DNA of 55,977 bases from Nitrosomonas supralitoralis. GTDB taxonomy: Bacteria > Pseudomonadota > Gammaproteobacteria > Burkholderiales > Nitrosomonadaceae. A program made the position numbers and the translations under genes. Location: the NCBI RefSeq assembly GCF_003011925.2, contig NZ_PXXU01000023.1, forward strand, positions 1-55,977, in the 5' to 3' direction. Of the stretch, positions 1-9,131 are shown piece by piece (positions within the stretch are counted from its first letter, which is position 1; each line of letters starts with the position of its first letter). Below the pieces are notes generated by a model. The model worked only from the letters and a program-made list of their open reading frames with translations, was not told the origin of the DNA and did no database searches.

Positions 1-164
1 TAAACCAATAATGACAATATCATGGCGGGATCATAGGCTTGCGAACCTTTGTTAGAATAATGGCTCGTCAACCGCGTCAAATGATTTTCCGGCAACCATT
101 CATCTATCGACGACGGTAGCAAGTACAGCTGATGGCGATTGCAGGGCTTGAAATGCTTCGTAAT
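1..164 (-). pseudogene. IS1182-like transposase remnant (N-terminal part)
   Basis: Reading the minus strand from about 164 down to the window edge gives an open stretch starting ITKHFKPCNRHQLYLLPSS, then IDEWLPENHL and KGSQAYDPAMILSLLVY. These blocks match the N-terminal region of IS1182-family transposases (FKPYxxxQxxLLPPSLDEWLPENHL, then GxGxxAYxPxMLLxLLLYGYA). There is no ATG; an ATT stands where the start should be, with a TGA shortly upstream. The segment between ENHL and KGSQAY is about 14 residues shorter than I expect, suggesting an internal deletion. The rest lies beyond the left edge. It is probably dead. The family call is from remembered consensus only. Confidence 0.6.
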
Positions 165-431
165 GCTTTTTCAAAAATCCAGTTTCAATTTAGGACTATT
201 TTAATAAACTGAACATCCGGATGCTTTAAGTCCGACAGACTCCTAGCATCACTGCGTTATGACTGAAAAAGTTAATAGACATCGAAACTGAACCTCCCAT
301 AATTAATTTCCGGAATGAGAATAAGCGTATCATCCCTCATCAAAGCCGCTACATTAAGTATCAGAGCTGCATTCATCTGAAATTTTTCCGAATCACGGCT
401 AAACAATCCCGCTGTATTTTCAACTCTAGTA

Positions 432-1472
432 TTAACTTTTCCTAGTTGCATACATGACTCGACTGATGTTAAATCCGGATTTCATAGTGATTTCTTTCAT
501 GCGACATGATATAAAACCAATAAAACCTAAACCTACCAACAGCATCATGTAGGTTTCTGGCTCTGGAATCGCACTTGCAATGGCTGAGGAAATAAGCGCA
601 TGCGCATGACTAGTTGGATGAAATCCGTCCCAAAATATATGTTCTTCCGGATTGGCGCAAACATCAAAAAGTAAAGAAAGACAGGCAGAATGCGCATCAG
701 AAAAACTAAAAAGCCCCGGATTTGTTACAATATTATTAAAAACGCTGAAGGTGTCGAACTCAATAATATCTACACTTGGAAACATTAAATTCAATCCATC
801 AATTTGCGCGTTCAACTCGGCATTGAAGCCTAGTGAAAATGCTTGAGCCTGGGAAATCAGACCTTCATTTTGTATAAAAGGGGTAAGGCTCAGATCAGGT
901 AGATTGGGAATAAGTATATGGGTGGCTCCGATATTCGCCAGCGCGACAACATGACTCGCTATATTCTGTGCAGCGGTGATAGGAGAATCGAATGTCAGAA
1001 AATCATTTGCGCCTCCCCATACAAAATACAATGCAGTAGGATCAGCACTGCCCCCCGAAAGTGACAAATACTGCCCGAGTTCCTGTTGCATACCAGGAAG
1101 TCCAAACGACCCCGTGGCAAGAGCCGATCCTCCGTCACCATAATTACCGATGCCACTTGTCGCACCAGCAACAGCAAAGCTGAAGAAATTGGTCGGATTA
1201 GCACCACCTGGAAGTATAGAATTGGCAAGATATTCGGGAACAGTCGGGCCGTTCGAAAAATGACCATCTACATATGGCGGACAAGGATGAAAAGGATCGC
1301 AGTTACCGCCCAGTAAATTATATATACTTAAGACTGCTGAAGGATTACTGCCTGCATCCGAAAGGCTGTCGCCGAAAACATAAACACTGCTGAAGGTAGT
1401 AGTGGCCAGAACATTGACGCAAAGCAAAAAGCCACATAATAACGACGTGAGATAAATCAGGCTCCGTTTCAA
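432..1472 (-). CDS. Exported GDSL/SGNH-type esterase with PEP-CTERM anchor
   Basis: 346 residues from a TTG start (codon at 1472-1470) with AAGGAG eight bases upstream; an ATG nearby is out of frame. An N-terminal signal peptide of about 23 residues is followed by GDSLSD with the nucleophile Ser36, a block III GGAND motif near residue 150, and the catalytic Asp-His block DGFHP near residue 283, as in GDSL lipases. The C-terminus has PEP at about residue 303, a hydrophobic helix and a basic end (CRMK), the PEP-CTERM/exosortase sorting signal. About 20 extra residues follow the basic end, which is unusual. The product is probably exported and sorted by exosortase; its substrate is unknown. It stands alone, separated from its neighbours by long spacers. 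Confidence 0.88.
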   Translation of the reverse strand: MKRSLIYLTSLLCGFLLCVNVLATTTFSSVYVFGDSLSDAGSNPSAVLSIYNLLGGNCDPFHPCPPYVDGHFSNGPTVPEYLANSILPGGANPTNFFSFAVAGATSGIGNYGDGGSALATGSFGLPGMQQELGQYLSLSGGSADPTALYFVWGGANDFLTFDSPITAAQNIASHVVALANIGATHILIPNLPDLSLTPFIQNEGLISQAQAFSLGFNAELNAQIDGLNLMFPSVDIIEFDTFSVFNNIVTNPGLFSFSDAHSACLSLLFDVCANPEEHIFWDGFHPTSHAHALISSAIASAIPEPETYMMLLVGLGFIGFISCRMKEITMKSGFNISRVMYATRKS

Positions 1473-2373
1473 ATTTCATTCTCCTTTAAGGGTACAGAGT
1501 ATTTGAACTTGTACTACCATCGAGCTAGCCATACCTTACATTAAACACTCTAGTATTCTCGTCGGCGACAAGATTATTTATTTTCAGCGAGGGATATTGA
1601 GAACCCTCGTATGGTGCCTAAATCGCCACAACTGGGAAAGTTACGTCCATGCTGCTGCATACGATCATTTTAATGGATGGTACCATAACTCTGAAGCTAA
1701 GCTCACGTTATCATTATATGATCTAAAACATTCATATATATCGTCAAAACAATCCGGCCAGGTGATAGGCTAAATAAAGAGATGCTTTAGCTCACCATGT
1801 TTAAGACTTCTGTACAACTGCGTAAATTTGCTGTGATAATGGGAGAAATATCCAAATGACATTAGTTGCTTGTCATTTTACGCAGAAAATTAACTCTGAC
1901 ACAGAGTTCTGCATAAGTTCGGTCCTGAGTTGACACTGCAATTATTTTTCTTATTTGTAAGCGTCCAACGCCGCCATCTATCTCTATCAATTATTTTTCT
2001 TTAGCAATTCAATGTAATCAGGTGGCAACGGTAGCAACTCGTCAACTCGACTATTAGACCATGTCAAATGTGTTCCGAACGGCTTTGGAAGAGCGTCGAA
2101 TACGAAGGGGTATATCTGCACCCCTACAGCGCGCTTGACGACAAAACGCCAAATAAGTTTTACTTCGATGCCTGTAATGCAAAAAGCTGAGTAGGCATTA
2201 ACCGCAAGATTTCCACTTAAGATATGGAAAAAATTGTCCAATCAAGGGGAACCACTTCTAATTACGTGGACTTTAGGCAAAAGCACCTAACTATTAGCAT
2301 TCTTAGGATGTGGGGCATATTGTTGATTAAGTATAAAAAATACCAAATAAGTCATTGATTATAATATTTTACT
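1473..2373. other. 900-bp non-coding spacer
   Basis: No convincing gene. The only open frame of note (2241-1987, minus, 84 codons) starts with TTG directly after a stop, has no ribosome binding site and no family I recognise. The stretch contains nested inverted repeats: AAATGACA (1854-1861) with TGTCATTT (1871-1878) around a 9-nt loop, and an outer pair CTGCGTAAA (1818-1826) with TTTACGCAG (1877-1885). It may hold decayed genes, but I cannot identify any. Confidence 0.5.
1818..1885. repeat. Two overlapping inverted repeats (possible hairpins)
   Basis: The inner pair is 8 bp (1854-1861 / 1871-1878, loop of 9). The outer pair is 9 bp (1818-1826 / 1877-1885). They share bases 1877-1878, so both cannot form fully at once. 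No T-run follows on either strand, so a simple terminator is not supported. Confidence 0.4.
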
Positions 2374-2465
2374 TGGCGGAGAAGGCGGGATTCGAACCCG
2401 CGGTACGGCTTAAACCGTACACACGCTTTCCAGGCGTGCACCTTAAGCCTCTCGGTCACTTCTCC
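2374..2465 (-). tRNA. tRNA-Ser (anticodon GGA)
   Basis: On the minus strand the acceptor GGAGAAG pairs with CTTCTCC, followed by a G discriminator and an encoded CCA (2376-2374). The anticodon stem-loop has CT-GGA-AA in the loop, giving anticodon GGA, which reads UCC/UCU serine codons. A long variable arm (a GTACGGTTTAAACCGTAC hairpin) marks a class II tRNA, as expected for serine. The T arm GGTTCGAATCC is intact. Total length is 92 nt including CCA. Confidence 0.97.
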
Positions 2466-2550
2466 CAGCTTGTTGATAAACAGGGGGCAAAGAATAAACC
2501 AGTTCATGGTTTGGGGCAAATTTGTTTTACATTGAATAAATTTTAAGAAG

Positions 2551-3024
2551 TCAAATTGGGTCTAAATATTTCCAATTAGAGAACGTAGCGCCTTGTCCTA
2601 TTTTCGTGCCGTCAGGTTTATGGATATTCCAAATGATAGCTTGGTCAACCAAAAAACGTTCTCCTATGCTGGATATTCTTACACCGCGATAATTCGAAAT
2701 ATAACCTTGAATTTTGGCTTGATCCAGCATGCGCGTACGCTCTTCGCGATTGGGTGGTTCGGCCGTGAGGCGAGAGGGCGTTTTAGTGAATTGCTGCCAG
2801 TCCATCACCCATAAACTAAGGGCGGCTTGATTGCCGTAATTTAATATGGGATCGGCTTCCGGGCCATGCGATGCCACTACAAACGTAGAGTTGAATAATC
2901 GCTCGGCTTGTTCCAGTGGTGTGCCAGTGCGATCAATCAGTTCCAGCTTGATCCAGTGAGCGTAACTGTCGAGTAGATGTTGGCACCATTCTACAATACT
3001 TGGATTGGCCCAGTGGAATTGCAT
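2551..3024 (-). CDS. MEKHLA domain-containing protein
   Basis: 157 residues, ATG start. The whole protein resembles the MEKHLA domain, a PAS-related module found alone in many proteobacteria and cyanobacteria: an N-terminal helix with HLLDSY, then PLEQAERLFNS, HGPEADPILNYGNQAALSLW, a basic NREERTRML segment, and a C-terminal strand region with IGERFLVDQAIIWN and GQGATFSNW. No signal peptide or membrane helix, so it is probably cytoplasmic. There is no clear Shine-Dalgarno on the coding strand. It lies 106 bp downstream of nadB on the same strand. No biochemical function is established. Confidence 0.85.
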   Translation of the reverse strand: MQFHWANPSIVEWCQHLLDSYAHWIKLELIDRTGTPLEQAERLFNSTFVVASHGPEADPILNYGNQAALSLWVMDWQQFTKTPSRLTAEPPNREERTRMLDQAKIQGYISNYRGVRISSIGERFLVDQAIIWNIHKPDGTKIGQGATFSNWKYLDPI

Positions 3025-3130
3025 TGCTCGCTAAGGAGGTAGGTTAAGAAGTGTATGAGTGTAACGCACGTAATTGTGAACTGACAACTGTGACATCAAT
3101 TTAAGTTGATTGGGTTTTGCGTGAAGTGGC

Positions 3131-4726
3131 TTAATTTTCTTTTTTCAACACAGTATTTTTTGCCAGCGGCAATGTGTAAGGATAATCCTTGCTATAGTGT
3201 AATCCCCGACTTTCGTTTCGCAGCAATGCACTCCGAACAATCAGATCGGCACTATCTACTAGATTGCGTAATTCCAGCAAATCGCTGGTGACACGAAAGT
3301 TAGTATAGTATTCATTGATTTCCTCGCGTAATAGCTCAATTCTGTGTTGCGCGCGCTGCAATCTCTTCGTGGTACGCACAATGCCGACGTAATTCCACAT
3401 GAAACGGCGTAATTCATCCCAGTTATGTGCAATCACGATTTCTTCATCAGCGTCTGTAACACGGCTTTCATCCCAATCCGGGAGTTTTGGCAATTCATTT
3501 GCGACTTGATTGATAATATCACTTCCTGCACTCTGGGCCAGTACCAGGCATTCCAGTAGTGAATTGCTGGCTAAACGGTTGGCGCCATGTAATCCGGTGT
3601 GTGCTGTTTCGCCGATAGCGTACAGGTTGCTCAAATCGGTTTTGCCATGCTTATCGGTAATCACTCCGCCACAAGTGTAATGAGCAGCAGGAACTACGGG
3701 GATCGGCTCTTTGGTAATATCGATACCTAGTTCCAAACAGCGGGCATAAATGGTTGGAAAATGCTCTTTTAAAAAAATGGCGGGCTTATGGGATATATCT
3801 AAATAAACGCAATCCAGCCCTCTTTTTTTCATTTCAAAGTCGATGGCACGGGCCACTACATCGCGCGAGGCAAGCTCAGCACGTTGATCATGCCAAGGCA
3901 TGAAACGTTCGCCATTGGGAAGCTTTAATAAACCGCCCTCGCCACGAACAGCTTCACTGATTAGAAATGATTTTGCGTGAGGGTGATAAAGACAGGTTGG
4001 ATGAAACTGAATGAATTCCATATTGGCGATTCGACAGCCTGCTCGCCAACCCATGGCAATACCGTCACCGGTGGCTGTGTCGGGATTAGTGGTGTAGAGA
4101 TAAACTTTACTGGCACCACCGGTTGCTAGCACAGTATTTTGTGCAGCAAAGGTCATCACTTTATCTTTTTTCTTGTCGAGAATGTATGCACCAAAGCATC
4201 GCTTATTCGGGTGTTTTGCGAAATCAGATAATTTACCACCGGTTATCAGATCGATAGCTATGTGATGTTCTAAAACAGTAATATTCGAATGTGATCGAAT
4301 TTTCTGAACCAGAGCTTGTTGTATGGCTTTGCCGGTAGCATCACCACTATGAATAATTCGTCGTGTGCTATGGCCGCCTTCCTGAGTCAAGTGGTAACCG
4401 GTTTCGCTTGCTTGGTCGCTGGTAAAAATCACACCTTGATTGATCAACCAATGAATCGCATCAGTTGCATTTTCGGTTACGAATCGTGTGATGTTTTCAT
4501 CACATAAGCCGGCGCCAGCAATCAAGGTATCTTGAACATGCTGCGATGGAGAATCATCATTTGCCAGTGCGGCAGCTATACCGCCTTGTGCCCATGAACT
4601 GGCTCCTGATTCGGCAGTTTGTTTAGTCACAATGCAAACCCTGTGATGTTGTGCTAAATGTAGTGCCAGCGAAAATCCGGCTAATCCGCTACCAATAATG
4701 AGCGTATCGTAATTGTTGTCAGTCAT
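3131..4726 (-). CDS. nadB: L-aspartate oxidase
   Basis: 531 residues, the usual family length. It oxidises L-aspartate to iminoaspartate, the first step of de novo NAD synthesis, using FAD. The N-terminus has the FAD-binding GSGLAG motif (residues 12-17), followed by [10 protein letters not shown]. Later come [29 protein letters not shown] and [15 protein letters not shown], the conserved flavin- and substrate-binding blocks of the succinate dehydrogenase flavoprotein superfamily. The C-terminal helical domain is complete. The partner genes nadA and nadC are not in the window. The gene is divergent from rpoE, sharing the 276-bp spacer 4727-5002, as in many beta- and gammaproteobacteria. Confidence 0.96.
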   Translation of the reverse strand: MTDNNYDTLIIGSGLAGFSLALHLAQHHRVCIVTKQTAESGASSWAQGGIAAALANDDSPSQHVQDTLIAGAGLCDENITRFVTENATDAIHWLINQGVIFTSDQASETGYHLTQEGGHSTRRIIHSGDATGKAIQQALVQKIRSHSNITVLEHHIAIDLITGGKLSDFAKHPNKRCFGAYILDKKKDKVMTFAAQNTVLATGGASKVYLYTTNPDTATGDGIAMGWRAGCRIANMEFIQFHPTCLYHPHAKSFLISEAVRGEGGLLKLPNGERFMPWHDQRAELASRDVVARAIDFEMKKRGLDCVYLDISHKPAIFLKEHFPTIYARCLELGIDITKEPIPVVPAAHYTCGGVITDKHGKTDLSNLYAIGETAHTGLHGANRLASNSLLECLVLAQSAGSDIINQVANELPKLPDWDESRVTDADEEIVIAHNWDELRRFMWNYVGIVRTTKRLQRAQHRIELLREEINEYYTNFRVTSDLLELRNLVDSADLIVRSALLRNESRGLHYSKDYPYTLPLAKNTVLKKEN

Positions 4727-5002
4727 TAAGCGAGTCTTTATTTATTATGATTAGTGGGCTGAATAATAACAGACTCGCATTGCTTCAACCGGAATACATA
4801 CGGTTTACTTTCTTTGTTATACAACATTTAAATAGTGAACTAATCAGTAGGGTTAAGTGTCTTTAAAGCGATAGTCATACAATTGCATAGTTCCAGAGAT
4901 TGATTTGGATAGGTATACTTGTTCTTTTGTGTCATTATGGTATCTATAATGGCGCAAAATTACGATTAACAATTTATTCAAAATGCTCAGGGATCAAGCT
5001 GT

Positions 5003-5602
5003 ATGAGTGATCGCGAAATCGATCAACAACTAGTAGAACGAGTTCAAAGCGGTGATAAGCATGCATTTGATCTGCTAGTGATTAAGTATCAACGCAAGCT
5101 GGCTCGATTATTGTCGCAATTTATACGCGATTCAGCTGAAGTTGAGGATGTTACTCAAGAAGCTTTTATAAAAGCGTATCGGGCACTGCCATCATTTCGA
5201 GGAGATAGTGCTTTTTATACATGGCTGTATCGTATTGGTATAAACACTGCGAAAAATTTTTTAGTATCTCAAGGGCGGAAATTGCCAACCTTACAAGGTT
5301 ATGATAACGAAGATGCTGAGGATTTTGAAGACAGTGGTCTGCTGAAGGAAATGAATACGCCTGAGAGTGAACTGATGAGTCAGGAAATTGCTCAAACGGT
5401 AAACAAAACGTTGGATTCATTGCCGGATGAATTACGTACGGCGATTGTTTTAAGAGAGATTGACGGATTAAGTTATGAAGAAATTGCCAATATCATGAGT
5501 TGTCCAATTGGGACGGTGCGGTCACGGATATTCCGTGCGCGCGAAGCGATTTCAGAACAATTACGTCCCTTGTTAGGGACAAGTAAAGACAAGAGGTGGT
5601 AA
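5003..5602 (+). CDS. rpoE: RNA polymerase sigma factor RpoE (sigma-E, envelope stress)
   Basis: 199-residue ECF sigma factor. Region 2 (about residues 10-95) includes DLLVIKYQRKLARL, the -10-recognition stretch DVTQEAFIKAYRALPSF and YTWLYRIGINTAKN. Region 4 (about 130-190) includes LPDELRTAIVLREIDGLSYEEIA and GTVRSRIFRAREAI, the helix-turn-helix for the -35 element. It heads the unit rpoE-rseA-rseB-mucD, in which the anti-sigma factor RseA and the periplasmic RseB hold sigma-E inactive until envelope stress. rseA begins two bases after its stop. A TATAAT hexamer sits at 4945-4950 upstream, but I found no well-spaced -35 and no clear sigma-E autoregulatory promoter. Confidence 0.97.
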   Translation: MSDREIDQQLVERVQSGDKHAFDLLVIKYQRKLARLLSQFIRDSAEVEDVTQEAFIKAYRALPSFRGDSAFYTWLYRIGINTAKNFLVSQGRKLPTLQGYDNEDAEDFEDSGLLKEMNTPESELMSQEIAQTVNKTLDSLPDELRTAIVLREIDGLSYEEIANIMSCPIGTVRSRIFRAREAISEQLRPLLGTSKDKRW

Positions 5603-5603
5603 T

Positions 5604-6152
5604 GTGAAAAGTAAAGTATCTGCATTGATGGATGGTGAGCTTGATCAACAGGACGTTTCCAATATTATTGAGGCCATCAAAAAAAATGGTGATTTACAGG
5701 AAGAATGGAAGACTTATCATTTGATTGGTGACACGCTCCGAAAATCATCCCGATTATCCATGAATATATCTTCCAGTGTCAGTCAAAAGTTAATAAATGA
5801 ACCCACAGTCCTTTCTCCCAATGTAACAAGCATAGTAAAAAAACAGAAGCAAAAAGTATTTGCGGTTGCGGTAGCTGCTTCTGTTGTTGCAATGATTTCT
5901 GCGGGAGTAATCATGAATAATTTATATAAGCCGCAGCAAATGACAATTGCTGCACAATCGAATCAGGAAAATAACTTGCCTGCTGCTCCGATGATGGTCA
6001 CATCGCCGCCTTTAATTCATAATTATTCGCATCCACCGGTTGAGATCAATGATTATCTGTTCGTGCATAGAGAATTTTCTCCGGGAGTCATGATGCGTGG
6101 GCAATCGAATAATATTCATAATATTGAATATCACGAAAGATATGGTAGATGA
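5604..6152 (+). CDS. rseA: Anti-sigma-E factor RseA/MucA
   Basis: 182 residues from a GTG start with AGAGGTGG just upstream. The N-terminal cytoplasmic domain (1-85) has the family pattern SALMDGEL followed by EEWKTYHLIGDTLR, which binds sigma-E. A single membrane helix lies at about residues 88-110 (VFAVAVAASVVAMISAGVIM). The C-terminal periplasmic tail is Pro/Asn-rich and would carry the site cut by site-1 protease. It is translationally linked to both neighbours: two bases after rpoE and an ATGA overlap with rseB. By family knowledge it sequesters RpoE at the inner membrane. Confidence 0.92.
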   Translation: MKSKVSALMDGELDQQDVSNIIEAIKKNGDLQEEWKTYHLIGDTLRKSSRLSMNISSSVSQKLINEPTVLSPNVTSIVKKQKQKVFAVAVAASVVAMISAGVIMNNLYKPQQMTIAAQSNQENNLPAAPMMVTSPPLIHNYSHPPVEINDYLFVHREFSPGVMMRGQSNNIHNIEYHERYGR

Positions 6153-7135
6153 TTAGCCGCAGTATTATTTCGTTGTTATGTTTTTTAGCAATTGGTTTTC
6201 AAGTTGCACTGGCGCAGGAGTTACCCCGTTCGTCTGAGAGCGCGCTTGAATGGTTGAGAAAAATGGCTGATGCTCCACGTCAGCATAATTATTCCGGAAC
6301 ATTCATTTATTATGCAGGCAATCATATAGAATCATCACGCATCGTTCATAAAACTGATGATGCTGGCGAACATGAAAGAATTGAAGTTTTGGATGGTACG
6401 CCGCGTATAGTTTTTCGCACTAACGATGAATTGAAATGTTATCTACCGGAAAGCAAGAGAATATACACCGAGAAACGTTGGTTTCGTAAATTCTTTCCAG
6501 ATATACTTCCACAACCTTTTGGTAATATTGATGAGAATTATTTCATCAAAGAGGTCAGACGCGAGCGCATATCCGATCACGAATGTCAGGTTATTTCCTT
6601 GATTCCAAGAGACTCCTTACGTTATGGTCATCAATTATGGATAGATGTTAAAACGGGCTTGCTTCTAAAAACCGCTATTGTGAGAGGTACTGAGGTCATT
6701 GAGCAATTTGCATTTGCGCAACTGGAAATTGATGGAGAAATTCAATCTGATTTAGTAAAACCTGACGCATTCATGACTCAAGATGAATGGAAAGTAACTA
6801 ATTTGCTGACTTCTGTCATCAAAAAAGGTGAACTAAAATGGCAGATTAATAATTTGCCAACGGGTTTCCAAAAATTGATTGAAATGAGACGTAATCTGAC
6901 TGAGAAACCAGTATTTGTTGATCATATTGCCTTATCTGATGGACTTGCAACAGTGTCTGTTTTTATAGAGCCTATTATAGAAGGTGCGCCAACTCCAAAA
7001 CCTGGTTTCTTTACAAGTCATGGTGCAATCAATATCTATGTGCGCGTGCTAAATGGCAATAAAATAACAACAGTTGGTGAGGTTCCATTGGAAACCATTA
7101 AATTAATTGGCGATTCGGTTTTTAAGCTTAATTAA
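6149..7135 (+). CDS. rseB: Periplasmic sigma-E regulatory protein RseB/MucB
   Basis: 328 residues; its ATG overlaps the rseA stop (ATGA). A signal peptide of about 22 residues (cleavage near VALAQE) sends it to the periplasm. The N-terminal MucB/RseB domain starts ALEWLRKMADAPRQHNYSGTFIY, has HERIEVLDGTPRIVFR and a LolA-like lipid-sensing fold in the family. The smaller C-terminal domain includes FVDHIALSDGLATVSVFIEP and HGAINIYVRVLNGNKITTVGEVP. In the family it shields RseA from DegS and responds to lipopolysaccharide signals. Confidence 0.94.
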   Translation: MISRSIISLLCFLAIGFQVALAQELPRSSESALEWLRKMADAPRQHNYSGTFIYYAGNHIESSRIVHKTDDAGEHERIEVLDGTPRIVFRTNDELKCYLPESKRIYTEKRWFRKFFPDILPQPFGNIDENYFIKEVRRERISDHECQVISLIPRDSLRYGHQLWIDVKTGLLLKTAIVRGTEVIEQFAFAQLEIDGEIQSDLVKPDAFMTQDEWKVTNLLTSVIKKGELKWQINNLPTGFQKLIEMRRNLTEKPVFVDHIALSDGLATVSVFIEPIIEGAPTPKPGFFTSHGAINIYVRVLNGNKITTVGEVPLETIKLIGDSVFKLN

Positions 7136-7337
7136 GTTTCTGTTTGCTGAAAATTGCTTGATACTTTTTTCTAAAAAATAGGGCAACACTACCTGAGAAA
7201 ACAGTTTGATTATTCATATAGTCACAATATAGCCTCGCGATTTAAATATGAATATTTTTTGCTTCATAAAACTTTGATCGTCAACCATGCACATGAACAA
7301 TTATTTTTTATATACGCGTACAGTAAGGATAAGAAGC

Positions 7338-8753
7338 ATGTTTCAATTAATGATAGTTCCATTCATTTTGTTTGTATCGGTAACCTTTGTTCAAGCTTCC
7401 GAGTTGCCGGATTTTACCGGATTAGTTGAGAAACATGGTGCTGCAGTGGTGAATATCAGTGCTGTGCAAAACACAAGCGCAATCAATAACCAAATAATCC
7501 CTGAAATACCAGGGATTCCTGAAAATTCCCCTTTTTATGATTTTTTTAGAAGACATATTCAACCTTTTCCCGGACCAAGAAAACCCGAACCAAAATCTCT
7601 AGGATCAGGATTTATTATTAGTCCCGATGGTTATATTCTGACGAATGCACATGTGGTTGAAACTGCTGATGAGATAACGGTAAAGCTTAACGATAAACGT
7701 GAATTTGCCGCTGATATTATCGGCACAGATCGTAAAACTGATATTGCGTTAATTAAAATCAATGCTGCTGATTTGCCTGTAGTTACACAGGGGAGTCCAG
7801 ATAATCTCAAGGTAGGTGAATGGGTGATTGCAATCGGCTCGCCATTCGGTTTTGAACATAGTGTCACTGCGGGTATAGTGAGTGCGAAAGGGCGTTCTTT
7901 GGCACAGGAAAATTATGTTCCATTCATACAAACCGATGTTGCGATAAATCCAGGAAATTCGGGCGGACCATTGTTTAACATGAAAGGTGAGGTTGTTGGA
8001 ATTAATTCTCAAATTTATAGCCGGACTGGCGGGTTCATGGGGCTGTCTTTTGCCATACCGATCAATGTTGCCACTGAAATTGCCGATCAACTAAAGATCA
8101 GCGGCAAAGTAAGTCGAGGAAGAATTGGTGTAATGATTCAGGAAGTCACCAAAGAATTGGCAGAATCTTTCGGATTAAAGGATAGCAAAGGGGCATTAGT
8201 CGTTTCTATCGAAAAACATGGCCCTGCGGATAGAGCAGGTATTAAAGCTCGCGATATTATTTTGAAGTTTGATGAAAAAGAAGTGCTGACATCTTCAGAT
8301 TTACCTCGCATAGTTGGCAACACCAAACCAGGTTCAAAAGTATCTATCCAGATTTGGCGGGATAGCGCCTTGAAGACCATCAAAGTGGAGGTTGGAGAAA
8401 CCCCTGTTGATGAGGCAGCAGAAAATCGCAAGTTTAAGCAAGGAAAAAAATCGGATACTTTAAATCGCCTGGGTTTGGCATTAAGTGAAATTACCGATGA
8501 GCAAAAGAAACAACTGGAGATTGCCAACGGTTTATTGGTTGAAGACATGCAATCCGGCATTGCAAGTCGTTCAGGAATTCGCACTGGAGACATTATCCTT
8601 GGCTTTAACAGTAAAGATGTGAAGAGTGTTGAGCAATTTAACAAGCTGCTTAACCAGGCTGAAAATGGAAAAAATATTGCTTTACTTGTTAAAAGAGGAG
8701 ACATCACAACTTTCATAACAATGAAACTCTCCGATGATGACAAAGAAAATTAA
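7338..8753 (+). CDS. mucD: Periplasmic serine endoprotease DegP/MucD (HtrA family, Do-like)
   Basis: 471 residues from the ATG at 7338, chosen because AAGGA precedes it at good spacing and a signal peptide (FQLMIVPFILFVSVTFVQAS) follows at once; an in-frame ATG at 7287 would add 17 residues ahead of it. The catalytic triad is visible: His105 in TNAHVV, Asp135 in RKTDIAL and Ser208 in GNSGGPLF. Two PDZ domains follow (about 265-355 and 375-465), the DegP/DegQ/MucD arrangement. It degrades or refolds damaged envelope proteins and is typically under sigma-E control, which fits its place after rseB. Its last 20 bases overlap the next gene. Confidence 0.95.
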   Translation: MFQLMIVPFILFVSVTFVQASELPDFTGLVEKHGAAVVNISAVQNTSAINNQIIPEIPGIPENSPFYDFFRRHIQPFPGPRKPEPKSLGSGFIISPDGYILTNAHVVETADEITVKLNDKREFAADIIGTDRKTDIALIKINAADLPVVTQGSPDNLKVGEWVIAIGSPFGFEHSVTAGIVSAKGRSLAQENYVPFIQTDVAINPGNSGGPLFNMKGEVVGINSQIYSRTGGFMGLSFAIPINVATEIADQLKISGKVSRGRIGVMIQEVTKELAESFGLKDSKGALVVSIEKHGPADRAGIKARDIILKFDEKEVLTSSDLPRIVGNTKPGSKVSIQIWRDSALKTIKVEVGETPVDEAAENRKFKQGKKSDTLNRLGLALSEITDEQKKQLEIANGLLVEDMQSGIASRSGIRTGDIILGFNSKDVKSVEQFNKLLNQAENGKNIALLVKRGDITTFITMKLSDDDKEN

Positions 8754-9030
8754 GTTTAATCCTCATCCTCCCACCGGACAAATACAAGAACTGATTATCT
8801 ATGGTCGTGAAGACTGCCATCTTTGCCAAGATATGATACTTGCTCTGCAAAAATTGCAGCAGCAGGTATCACTAGATTTTAAGGTTGTTGATATCGATTC
8901 CGATCCAGAACTGGTTGCACGCTTTGGAGATAAAATCCCAGTTTTGATTTCACCATTCACCAACCAAGAGATTTGTCATTATTTTCTCGATGTAGCAGCT
9001 TTAGATGATTATCTTGGTAAATTTCGTTAG
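8734..9030 (+). CDS. Glutaredoxin-like protein (DUF836 family)
   Basis: 98 residues with a thioredoxin-fold start: IIYGREDCHLCQDM places a CxxC pair at Cys28 and Cys31, followed by VDIDSDPELVARFGDKIPVLI with the cis-proline expected of the fold. The family (DUF836, glutaredoxin 2-like) is thought to act in thiol-disulfide exchange, but substrates are not known. The start overlaps the mucD end by 20 bp, so translation is probably coupled. It lies between mucD and lepA, a position I associate with related betaproteobacteria. Confidence 0.88.
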   Translation: MMTKKIKFNPHPPTGQIQELIIYGREDCHLCQDMILALQKLQQQVSLDFKVVDIDSDPELVARFGDKIPVLISPFTNQEICHYFLDVAALDDYLGKFR

Positions 9031-9131
9031 AATGCTGCCTCCTTAATTGCCAATAAAACATTTTGGTTTCCAGCCTGGCTAGGTAAACTTTTAAAGTTGC
9101 TGGAAATATACTCTTTATATTTTAAATCTTG

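Noticed and set aside
1987..2241. 84-codon minus-strand open frame
   Set aside because: TTG start directly after a stop, no ribosome binding site, no known motif; not enough to call a gene.
2355..2546. 63-codon plus-strand open frame
   Set aside because: It runs across tRNA-Ser on the other strand; the apparent protein is antisense tRNA.
4920..4950. Promoter of rpoE from TTGTTC and TATAAT
   Set aside because: The -10-like hexamer is good, but the spacing of 20 bp to the -35-like hexamer is too long.
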